Part shown: positions 56,570 to 64,000 of the stretch, piece by piece
Layout: each line of letters starts with the position of its first letter
How positions within the stretch are numbered: the first letter of the stretch is position 1
Assembly: GCF_000312045.1 (NCBI RefSeq)
Contig: NZ_HE978634.1
Coordinates: 2,494,589-2,558,588 of the forward strand
DNA: 64,000 bases
Source: Noviherbaspirillum massiliense JC206
GTDB taxonomy: Bacteria > Pseudomonadota > Gammaproteobacteria > Burkholderiales > Burkholderiaceae_D
Direction of reading: 5' to 3'
Position numbers and translations under genes: made by a program
Notes under the pieces: model-generated
Databases searched by the model: none
What the model saw: the letters and a program-made list of their open reading frames with translations, nothing else
Told to the model about the DNA's origin: nothing

Positions 56570-56704
56570 AATAGCACCCTTTGCTTTTCCAAAAAATGAA
56601 ACTGTCGCAGGTACTGAGCGTGAAGTTGCATTCATTTAATGCACTTCATGTTTGAGCTGCCATTCCGACATCGGTTCACCCTCCAACTTACCGTGCGAGA
56701 TTTT

Positions 56705-57940
56705 ATGAATTCACTTGTTCATGCTCCGCGCATTGCCGCGGCTGTGTTGATGTTGTCTGTCATCAGTGGATGCGGAGAAAAAAATGCGGCGGCTCAGGCA
56801 CCGGGCGGCATGCCGCCGCCGGAAGTGTCGGTTGTCACCGTTCAGCCGGAACGCATCGTGATCACGACCGAATTGCCGGGACGGCTGGAAGCCACCCGCG
56901 TAGCGCAGGTGCGCGCACGAGTGCCGGGCATCGTGCTCAAGCGCGTGTACCGCGAAGGCAGTGATGTGAAGGCAGGCGATGTCCTGTTCCGCATCGACCC
57001 GGCGCCCTACCAGGCAAGCTACAACAATGCCCAGGCCGTGCTCGCCAGGGCCGAGGCGAACCTGGCGCAGGCTAACCTCAAGGTGCAGCGCTACAAGCCC
57101 CTGGTTGAAACGCATGCCATCAGCAAGCAGGAATACGATGATGCGGTAACCGCCCAGAAGCAGGCGACGGCAGATGTCGCATCGGCCAAGGCGGCAGTGG
57201 AAACGGCGCGCCTGAACCTCGGCTATGCCACCGTCAACGCACCGATTTCCGGCCGTGCCGGCCGTGCCCAGGTCACGGAAGGCGCGCTGGTCGGCCAGGG
57301 CGAGGCAACACCGCTGGCGACGGTCCAGCAACTCGACCCGATTTACGTCACCCTCACCCAGTCCAGTGGCGAATTCCTGGAGCTGCAGCGGGCGATGGCC
57401 AGCGGCAAGCTGAAGAGCGTTGCGCGCGGCGAAGCCAAGGCCACGCTGGTGACCGAAGACGGGCGCACCTACTCGCATACGGGCAAACTGCTGTTCTCCG
57501 ACCTGTCGGTTGACGAAAGTACCGGCGCAGTCACCCTGCGTGCCCAGTTCCCCAATCCCGACCGGTTCCTGCTGCCCGGCATGTATGTGCGTGCCCGCCT
57601 CGAACAGGCAGTGAGCGAGAACGCCATCACCGTTCCGCAGCAGGCCGTGCAGCGCGACGCCAACGGCGCCGCGGTCATGGTAGTGGGCGCCGACGGCAAG
57701 GTCGAAGTGCGGCCGATCAAGGCGAACAGCACCCAGGGCAATTCCTGGGTCGTCAGCGAAGGCTTGAAGGCCGGCGACCAGGTCATCGTCGAGGGATTCC
57801 AGAAAGTGCGTCCCGGCGCGCCGGTAAAGGCTGTGCCGTGGAAAGCCCCTGCCGGCAACGCAGGCCAGCAGGCATCCCAGCCGAGTCCCGACAAGACCAA
57901 GGTCGCCTCCTCGGCAGACCCGAAATCCAAGGCTAAATAA
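56705..57940 (+). CDS. acrA: AcrA-type RND periplasmic adaptor lipoprotein
   Basis: Membrane-fusion protein of 411 residues with a lipoprotein signal ending VISGCGEKN. It has the lipoyl halves (VAQVRARVPGIVLKRVYREG and LGYATVNAPISGRAGRAQVT), an alpha-hairpin at about 95-170, the barrel motif LDPIYVTLTQSSGEFLELQ and a membrane-proximal end. It is a close AcrA/TtgA/BpeA relative. The start at 56705 (MNSLVHAPR) gives a proper signal peptide; the open frame extends further upstream. It is the first gene of the acrA-acrB-oprM operon. Confidence 0.93.
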   Translation: MNSLVHAPRIAAAVLMLSVISGCGEKNAAAQAPGGMPPPEVSVVTVQPERIVITTELPGRLEATRVAQVRARVPGIVLKRVYREGSDVKAGDVLFRIDPAPYQASYNNAQAVLARAEANLAQANLKVQRYKPLVETHAISKQEYDDAVTAQKQATADVASAKAAVETARLNLGYATVNAPISGRAGRAQVTEGALVGQGEATPLATVQQLDPIYVTLTQSSGEFLELQRAMASGKLKSVARGEAKATLVTEDGRTYSHTGKLLFSDLSVDESTGAVTLRAQFPNPDRFLLPGMYVRARLEQAVSENAITVPQQAVQRDANGAAVMVVGADGKVEVRPIKANSTQGNSWVVSEGLKAGDQVIVEGFQKVRPGAPVKAVPWKAPAGNAGQQASQPSPDKTKVASSADPKSKAK

Positions 57941-57951
57941 GGGAGCATTGC

Positions 57952-60900
57952 ATGCCTAAGTTCTTTATCGATCGCCCGATCTTTGCCTGGGTGATCGCTC
58001 TCTTCATCCTGCTGGCCGGCGCACTGTCGATCCCGCGACTGCCGGTCTCGCAGTATCCGACCATTGCGCCGCCATCGGTCGTCGTCACGGCCACCTACCC
58101 CGGCGCCACCGCGCAGACACTGGACGAGAGCGTCGTCAGCCTGATCGAACAGGAAATGAATGGCGCCGACGGTCTGCAGTACATCGAGTCGCAGAGCCAG
58201 GGCAACGGACAGGCCCAGATCACGGTCACCTTCGTGCCGGGCACTAATCCGGACCTGGCGGCGGTCGACGTGCAGAACCGCCTCAAGCGTGTCGAGGCGC
58301 GCCTGCCCCAGGCCGTGACCCAGCAAGGCGTGCAGGTCACCAAGTCGCGCTCCAACTTCCTGCTGGTGACCACCCTGTCATCGACCGATGGCCGGCTGGA
58401 TCCGATCGCACTCGGTGATTACCTGTCGCGCAACGTTCTGAACGAAATCAAGCGGGTTCCCGGCGTCGGCCAGGCGCAGCTGTTCGGTACCGAGCGGGCG
58501 ATGCGCATCTGGATCGACCCGGCCAAGCTGGTCGGCCTGAAGTTGACGCCGGCCGATGTCTCGACCGCAATCCGTAACCAGAATGCCCAGGTGGCATCCG
58601 GCACGCTGGGCGAACTGCCGAATCCGAATAGCCAGCAGATCACTGCGCCTATCGTGGTGACCGGCCAGCTCCAGACCGTAGAAGAATTCGGCAACATCGT
58701 GCTGCGCGCCAATCCCGACGGCTCCACGGTGCGCCTGCGCGACGTGGCCCGCATCGAGATCGGCGGCCAGATGTATGCGACATCGGCCCGCCTGAACGGC
58801 AAGCCGACCTCCGCCATCGGCGTCCAGCTCTCGCCCACCGCGAACGCGCTGGCCACCGCCAAGGCGGTGCGGGAACGCATGGACGAGCTTTCGAAATACT
58901 TCCCGGCCGGTGTCAAATACGAAATCCCCTATGACACCTCGCGCTTCGTGCAGATCTCCATCGAGGAAGTCGTCAAGACCCTGCTCGAAGCGATCGTGCT
59001 GGTGTTCCTGGTGATGTATCTGTTCCTGCAGAACATCCGCTACACCCTGATTCCGACCATCGTGGTGCCGGTGGCGCTGATGGGTACCTTCGCCACGATG
59101 CTGATGTTCGGCTTCTCGATCAACGTGCTGACCATGTTCGGCATGGTGCTGGCGATCGGTATCCTCGTCGACGATGCGATCGTGGTGGTGGAAAACGTCG
59201 AACGCATCATGAGCGAGGAAGGCCTGTCGCCGCGCGAAGCGACGCGCAAGGCCATGGGCCAGATCACGGGAGCCATCATCGGCATTACGCTGGTGCTGAT
59301 CGCGGTGTTCCTGCCGATGGCGCTGTTCGGCGGCGCGGTCGGTGCGATCTACCGCCAGTTCTCGCTGTCCATGGTGGCGTCGATGGTGTTCTCGGCCTTG
59401 ATGGCATTGACCCTGACGCCTGCCCTGTGCGCGACCATCCTCAAGCCGGTCGAGGCCGGGCATCACCATGAAAAGAAAGGCTTCTTCGGCTGGTTCAACC
59501 GGGTGTTCAATCGCACCTCGACCAGCTATCAGGGCATGGTGGGCAAGATCATCGGCAAGTCCGCGCGCTATATGGTGGTGTACGGCCTGATCCTGGTTTG
59601 CGTCGGATTGCTGTACGTGCGCCTGCCATCGGCCTTCCTGCCGCAGGAAGACCAGGGCTATCTGGTCACCAACATCCAGCTTCCGCCTGGCGCCAGCGCC
59701 AACCGGACAATGAAGGTGATCGAACAGGTCGAGCAGTACTACATGCAGCAGCCCGGCGTGGAGCGCATCGTGGCGGTGGCCGGCTTCTCCTTCTCCGGCA
59801 GCGGCCAGAATGCGGCATTGGCCTTCACCCCGCTGAAGGACTGGAGCCTGCGCGGTCCCGACCAGTCGGCCGAAGCGATCGCGGGACGTGCCTTTGGCGC
59901 GTTCTCGCAAATCAAGGATGCGATCGTGTTCCCGTTGAGCCCGCCCCCGATCCCGGAACTGGGCAATGCGACCGGCTTCACCCTGCGTCTGCAGGACCGT
60001 GGCGGCGTCGGCCATGACGCCCTGCTGGCAGCGCGCAACCAGCTGCTGGGAATGGCAAGCCAGAGCAAGGTCCTGACCGGCGTACGTCCGGAAGGCCTGG
60101 AAGACACGCCGCAGCTGCAGCTGAACATCGACCGCGACAAGGCCAACGCCCTGGGCGTGACGTTTGCAGACATCAACAGCGCCTTGTCGACGTCATTGGG
60201 TTCCGCCTACATCAACGACTTCCCGAACCAGGGAAGGCAGCAGCGGGTGGTCGTCCAGGCCGATGCGCCGCAGCGCATGCAGCCGGAAGACCTCATGAAC
60301 ATCTATGTGCGCAATGCAAAAGGCAACATGGTGCCGCTGTCCACCTTCGTGTCGACGAAATGGATCATCGGCCCAGTCCAGCTGTTCCGCTACAACGGCT
60401 ATCCGGCGATGAAGATCACCGGTAATGCTGCACCGGGGCGCAGCACCGGCGAAGCGATGGCTGAGATGGAAAGGCTGGTCGCACAGCTGCCGGCAGGCAT
60501 TGGCTACGAATGGACCGGGCAGTCGCTGGAAGAGAAGACTTCCGGCGCTCAGGCTCCGGCACTGTTCGCGCTGTCCCTGCTTGCGGTGTTCCTGGTGCTG
60601 GCGGCCCTGTATGAAAGCACCACGATTCCGCTCGCGGTGCTGCTGGTGGTGCCGCTCGGCGTCCTCGGTACCCTGATCGGCGCCTTCATGCGCGGCATGC
60701 CGAACGACGTGTACTTCAAAGTCGGCCTGATCGCCATCATCGGCCTGTCGGCCAAGAACGCGATCCTGATCATCGAGTTCGCGAAGGACTTGCAGTCACA
60801 GGGCAAGAGCCTGCGGGAGGCCACGCTGGAAGCGGTGCATCTGCGGTTCCGCCCGATCATCATGACCTCGCTCGCCTTCATCCTCGGCGTGCTGCCGCTG

Positions 60901-61098
60901 GTGATTGCCCATGGCGCCGGTTCCGCAAGCCAGCGTGCCATCGGTACCGGGGTGATGGGTGGAATGATCACCGCAACCGTGCTGGCCGTGATTCTGGTGC
61001 CGGTGTTCTTCGTGGTGGTGCGCAGTCTGTTCAAGAGCAAAGAGCCCCAGCACAAGACGCATGCCGCGCACTTGGCACCGACTGAGGAGAAAGTATGA
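57952..61098 (+). CDS. acrB: AcrB-type RND multidrug efflux permease
   Basis: Trimeric inner-membrane drug:proton antiporter of 1048 residues, nearly the length of E. coli AcrB (1049). MPKFFIDRPIFAWVIALFIL is the standard first helix. Helix 4 has AIGILVDDAIVVVENVERIM with the Asp pair, and helix 10 GLSAKNAILIIEFAKDL with the Lys of the proton relay. Periplasmic segments such as SQYPTIAPPSVVVTATYPGA and NQNAQVASGTLGELP match AcrB/TtgB. It is 11 bp after acrA and overlaps the OprM-type gene by 4 bp. Confidence 0.96.
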   Translation: MPKFFIDRPIFAWVIALFILLAGALSIPRLPVSQYPTIAPPSVVVTATYPGATAQTLDESVVSLIEQEMNGADGLQYIESQSQGNGQAQITVTFVPGTNPDLAAVDVQNRLKRVEARLPQAVTQQGVQVTKSRSNFLLVTTLSSTDGRLDPIALGDYLSRNVLNEIKRVPGVGQAQLFGTERAMRIWIDPAKLVGLKLTPADVSTAIRNQNAQVASGTLGELPNPNSQQITAPIVVTGQLQTVEEFGNIVLRANPDGSTVRLRDVARIEIGGQMYATSARLNGKPTSAIGVQLSPTANALATAKAVRERMDELSKYFPAGVKYEIPYDTSRFVQISIEEVVKTLLEAIVLVFLVMYLFLQNIRYTLIPTIVVPVALMGTFATMLMFGFSINVLTMFGMVLAIGILVDDAIVVVENVERIMSEEGLSPREATRKAMGQITGAIIGITLVLIAVFLPMALFGGAVGAIYRQFSLSMVASMVFSALMALTLTPALCATILKPVEAGHHHEKKGFFGWFNRVFNRTSTSYQGMVGKIIGKSARYMVVYGLILVCVGLLYVRLPSAFLPQEDQGYLVTNIQLPPGASANRTMKVIEQVEQYYMQQPGVERIVAVAGFSFSGSGQNAALAFTPLKDWSLRGPDQSAEAIAGRAFGAFSQIKDAIVFPLSPPPIPELGNATGFTLRLQDRGGVGHDALLAARNQLLGMASQSKVLTGVRPEGLEDTPQLQLNIDRDKANALGVTFADINSALSTSLGSAYINDFPNQGRQQRVVVQADAPQRMQPEDLMNIYVRNAKGNMVPLSTFVSTKWIIGPVQLFRYNGYPAMKITGNAAPGRSTGEAMAEMERLVAQLPAGIGYEWTGQSLEEKTSGAQAPALFALSLLAVFLVLAALYESTTIPLAVLLVVPLGVLGTLIGAFMRGMPNDVYFKVGLIAIIGLSAKNAILIIEFAKDLQSQGKSLREATLEAVHLRFRPIIMTSLAFILGVLPLVIAHGAGSASQRAIGTGVMGGMITATVLAVILVPVFFVVVRSLFKSKEPQHKTHAAHLAPTEEKV

Positions 61099-62540
61099 TG
61101 AAGCATATGAACGAGCAACTGGGTCGTCCCCTGGCCATCGCTCTGCTGTCGGCCAGCGTGCTGGCAGGCTGCTCGCTGGCGCCGACCTACGTGCGGCCGG
61201 AAGCGCCGGTGGCGAACGCCTATCCGACGGCCGAAGCCCAGGCCGCGGGCGACGCAACCGCCATCGGCTGGCGCGCCTTCTTCCCTGACCCGCGCCTGCA
61301 GGCGCTGATCACGGCGGCGCTGGAAAACAACCGCGACCTGCGGATTGCCGCGCTGCGCATCGAGGAAGCACGCGCGCAGTACAACATCCAGTCGGCCGAC
61401 CAGTGGCCGAACCTGAATGCCAATGCGGCGGGTTCGCGCTCGCGCACGCCGGCTGACCTGTCCCCGACCCGCACCGCGGTCATCAGCAACAGCTACCAGG
61501 TCGGCCTCAACCTGGCCGCGTTCGAGCTCGATTTCTTCGGGCGGGTGCGCAGCCTGAAGGATGCGGCCCTGGCCCAGTACCTGGCGACCGAAGAAGCGCG
61601 CCGCGCCGCTCAGATCAGCCTGGTGGCGGAAGTGGCCAAGGCTTACCTGGCCGAGCGTGCATTCGCCGAGCAGGAAGAGATCGCGCAGAAAACCTATGAA
61701 AGCCGCCGGACCGGGTATGACCTGGCCAAGCAGCGCTTCGACGTGGGCGCCTCTTCCGCACTCGACCTGCGCCTGAACGAGACGCTGGTGCAGACGGCCC
61801 GGGTGTCGCTGGCGACGCTGAAACGGCAGCGTGCGCAAGCAGAAAACGCGCTGACCCTGCTGATCGGCAGGCCGCTGACGGATCTGCCGGCACCGCAGCC
61901 ACTGTCGGAGCAGAACATCGTCACCGACATCCCGGCGGGATTGCCGTCCGACCTGCTGGAGCGCCGCCCGGACATCCGGTCCGCAGAACAGCAGCTCAAG
62001 TCAGCCAATGCCAACATCGGCGCAGCGCGGGCGGCCTTCTTCCCGCGCATCTCGCTCACGGCCGGCATCGGCACTGCAAGCAGCGAGCTGTCGGGCCTGT
62101 TCGATGCCGGATCGCGTACCTGGTCCTTCGTGCCGCAAATGGTGCTGCCGATCTTCGACGCCGGACGCAATCGTGGCAACCTGAACCTGGCGGAAGCACG
62201 GAACAACATCGCGGTCGCCAACTATGAAAGAGCCATCCAGATTGCTTTCCGTGAAGTGTCCGACACGCTGGTGGCGCGCGCGACGCTGGAAGAGCAGATC
62301 GATGCGCAGCAGGCGGTCCTGACGGCGGAAGAAGAGCGCCTGAAACTCGCCGAGCAGCGGTATCAGAATGGTGTGGCGAGTTCGCTCGACGTGCTGGACG
62401 CACAGCGTGAGCTGTTTTCAGCACAGCAGTCGCTGGTTCAGGCGCGTCTGCTGCGACTGACCAATGCGATCGACCTGTATCGGTCGCTGGGCGGCGGCTT
62501 GAATGAGCAGTCGGTAGCCGCGAACGGCTCGCAGAAGTAG
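61095..62540 (+). CDS. OprM/NodT-type outer-membrane efflux lipoprotein
   Basis: Outer-membrane channel of 481 residues with lipobox LAGCSLAPTYVRPEAPV, typical of OprM/TtgC. Two repeats share the motifs FELDFFGRVRSLKDAALAQY and VLPIFDAGRNRGNLNLAEA; RRPDIRSAEQQL is the conserved RRPD element. The ATG at 61095 overlaps the acrB stop (ATGA) and has GAGGAG six bases upstream. This operon therefore supplies its own outer-membrane channel and need not use the nearby TolC. Confidence 0.93.
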   Translation: MMKHMNEQLGRPLAIALLSASVLAGCSLAPTYVRPEAPVANAYPTAEAQAAGDATAIGWRAFFPDPRLQALITAALENNRDLRIAALRIEEARAQYNIQSADQWPNLNANAAGSRSRTPADLSPTRTAVISNSYQVGLNLAAFELDFFGRVRSLKDAALAQYLATEEARRAAQISLVAEVAKAYLAERAFAEQEEIAQKTYESRRTGYDLAKQRFDVGASSALDLRLNETLVQTARVSLATLKRQRAQAENALTLLIGRPLTDLPAPQPLSEQNIVTDIPAGLPSDLLERRPDIRSAEQQLKSANANIGAARAAFFPRISLTAGIGTASSELSGLFDAGSRTWSFVPQMVLPIFDAGRNRGNLNLAEARNNIAVANYERAIQIAFREVSDTLVARATLEEQIDAQQAVLTAEEERLKLAEQRYQNGVASSLDVLDAQRELFSAQQSLVQARLLRLTNAIDLYRSLGGGLNEQSVAANGSQK

Positions 62541-62563
62541 TAGAAGTAGTTTGACTATGAAAT

Positions 62564-62589
62564 GCCGGAAGCCGAGGATGGCTTCCGGC
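62564..62589. terminator. Bidirectional hairpin between the OprM-type gene and waaA
   Basis: GCCGGAAGCC and GGCTTCCGGC form a perfect 10-bp stem with a 6-base loop between two convergent genes. T-runs are weak on both sides, yet position and strength suggest a shared terminator. Confidence 0.65.
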
Positions 62590-62594
62590 GAATG

Positions 62595-63869
62595 CTAGGC
62601 AACAAGCGGCTGCAGCAAGGCCAATGTCCGCGCCGTTGCGCCCCGATGGTGTTGCGCGAATGCCTGCGCCCTCTCCCCCATCGCGGCACGCGCATCCCCA
62701 TCTTCCAGCAGGCGCAACGCCTGGCGCAACATCTCCTCGGAATCCGCAATCCGCAGGGCCGCACCGGCCGCGATCGCATCTTCGCTCACCACGCTGAAAT
62801 TGAAGGTATGCGGACCGATCAGCACCGGCTTGCCGACAGCACAAGCTTCAATCAGGTTCTGCCCGCCTAGCGGCAGCAGGCTGCCGCCAATGAAGGCGAT
62901 GTCACAGGCGGCGTAATAAGCAAACATTTCCCCCATTGAGTCGCCCAGCAAGACCTGCGTGCCGGCTTCCAGCGGCGTATCACCCATCTGCGATCGGCGC
63001 TGCAGCGTGAAGCCGCGCGCGGAAATCTCGCGCGCCACTTCGTCGAAGCGCTGCGGATGGCGCGGCACGATGAGCACCAGCGCATTACCCATCTGTGCAT
63101 TACGCATGGCATCGAGGATGGGCATCTCCTCGCCTTCGCGCGTGCTGGCGCACAGCAGCACCGGACGCGCGCCGATTTGCCGCCGCAGTTGCGCGCCCTT
63201 GCGCAGAACATCCTCCGGCGGCGTGACATCGAACTTGATGCTGCCGGTGACATGTACATTGTTTGCACCGAGCTGCTTCAGACGCATGGCATCAGCCTCC
63301 GTCTGGGCTGCGACGCAGGACATGCCTTTCGCGGCTTCGGTAATTAGGGCCGACAGCTTTTGGCCCCGGGCGAGAGAACGCTCCGACAGCCGCGCATTCA
63401 CCAGCGCCACCGGAACCCGCTGCTTTGCGCATTGCGCAACGAGGTTCGGCCACACCTCGGTTTCCATCAGCACACACAGGCGCGGCGCAAAATGCGAGAT
63501 GAAACGCTGCACCATCCAGCCGATGTCGTACGGCAGATAGGATTGCACCACGCGCGGTGCGTGCCTGGCGAACAGCGCCCGGCCCGTTGCGCGGCCGGTC
63601 GGCGTCATGTGGGTGAGGAGGATTCTGTGCTCGGGATAGGCGTGCAGCAGCGCCTCGATCAGCGGTTCGGCGGCACGGGTTTCGCCTACGGAGACTGCGT
63701 GCACCCACAACGTGGGTATGCGCGCCTGGCTGACTGGCGAAGGATAGAAACCGAGCCGCTCGGCCACGTGCTCGCGGTAGCCCGGCTCCTTGCGTCCGCG
63801 CCACCACAAGCGGCCGAGGACAAGCGGTAGCGCCAGATGCCAGGCAAACGAGTAAATCGCTCGCATCAA
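62595..63869 (-). CDS. waaA: 3-deoxy-D-manno-octulosonic acid (Kdo) transferase
   Basis: Adds Kdo to lipid A precursor at the inner membrane during LPS synthesis; GT30 family. The 424-residue protein begins with a membrane anchor (IYSFAWHLALPLVLGRLWWRG). It has REHVAERLGFYP with the catalytic-region Glu, WVHAVSVGETRAAEPLIEAL, LMETEVWPNLVAQC and near the C-terminus IAFIGGSLLPLGGQNLIEACAVGKPVLIGPHT, all diagnostic. In related genomes waaA follows tolC closely; here the acr locus lies between them. Confidence 0.95.
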   Translation of the reverse strand: MMRAIYSFAWHLALPLVLGRLWWRGRKEPGYREHVAERLGFYPSPVSQARIPTLWVHAVSVGETRAAEPLIEALLHAYPEHRILLTHMTPTGRATGRALFARHAPRVVQSYLPYDIGWMVQRFISHFAPRLCVLMETEVWPNLVAQCAKQRVPVALVNARLSERSLARGQKLSALITEAAKGMSCVAAQTEADAMRLKQLGANNVHVTGSIKFDVTPPEDVLRKGAQLRRQIGARPVLLCASTREGEEMPILDAMRNAQMGNALVLIVPRHPQRFDEVAREISARGFTLQRRSQMGDTPLEAGTQVLLGDSMGEMFAYYAACDIAFIGGSLLPLGGQNLIEACAVGKPVLIGPHTFNFSVVSEDAIAAGAALRIADSEEMLRQALRLLEDGDARAAMGERAQAFAQHHRGATARTLALLQPLVA

Positions 63870-63897
63870 CCCCGATTCCCTACGACTGAAGGAGCAA

Positions 63898-63949
63898 AGT
63901 ACACCCCTTCCCCCTGGCAGGAGGAAGGTTGGGATGGGGGTTGAGTGAG
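63898..63949. repeat. G/C-skewed imperfect inverted repeat
   Basis: A pyrimidine-rich tract (CACCCCTTCCCCCT) and a purine-rich tract (GGAGGAAGGTTGGGATGGGGGT) face each other downstream of a few bases. Such intergenic elements are often dispersed in Burkholderiales genomes (recollection), but a second copy is not in this window. No gene can be assigned in 63870-64000; an ATG-led frame on the minus strand runs through it but looks fortuitous. Confidence 0.3.
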
Positions 63950-64000
63950 CCTGACATCTACTGCGTTCACAGCCATTGAAGAATCGTGGGCCATCAGCTT

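Overview
The window is a GC-rich chromosomal segment that looks like a betaproteobacterium of the order Burkholderiales, most likely family Oxalobacteraceae (Herbaspirillum/Noviherbaspirillum-like). This is inferred from gene order (fur/bamE/dapB; leuS-lptE-holA-proA; pcm-rhodanese-tolC with waaA beyond), protein character and codon use, not from a search. Most of it is compact housekeeping and respiratory DNA. One AT-richer stretch at about 22.2-23.6 kb is clearly foreign.

Layout. 0-4.2 kb: iron and lysine genes (fur, divergent bamE, dapB, then tonB-exbB-exbD) and a barstar-like gene. 4.3-12.2 kb: leuS-lptE-holA, proA, hemJ-like, a DsbA-like oxidoreductase and an RNA methyltransferase. 12.2-19.0 kb, all minus strand: cyoABCD (bo3-type quinol oxidase), SURF1 and a RegB/RegA redox two-component pair, with an MFS transporter divergent from cyoA. 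20.6-22.0 kb: a membrane-anchored TAXI-type binding protein. 22.2-23.6 kb: a small integron gene-cassette array without a visible integrase. It has two attC sites, two unknown cassette genes whose frames run together across an attC, and a third cassette carrying a decayed AbiJ-N-terminal-like gene. 24.1-29.1 kb: gabD, a minimal WYL-like protein, a Rieske-FAD oxidoreductase and a Bcr/CflA transporter. 29.1-33.8 kb: a second terminal oxidase (caa3-like: subunit II with haem c, subunit I, two subunit III proteins, subunit IV), then two small membrane proteins. 35.3-37.4 kb: LysR regulator divergent from a YeiH-type permease. 37.5-43.2 kb: a TPR/O-GlcNAc-transferase-like protein facing a MshQ-like surface protein. 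43.5-48.1 kb: tRNA-Gly(CCC), trmB, recQ, uppP, a DUF1439 lipoprotein and a YkgJ-type cysteine protein. 48.2-63.9 kb: two complete RND efflux loci, each with a TetR regulator, on either side of pcm-rhodanese-tolC, ending at waaA.

How it fits together. Respiratory flexibility is one theme: bo3 and caa3 oxidases with a RegBA pair that in other bacteria senses the quinone pool and redox state. Envelope traffic is the other: TonB-ExbBD, LptE, BamE, WaaA, UppP, TolC and two RND pumps. The best unexplained signal is the orphan cassette array at 22.2-23.6 kb.
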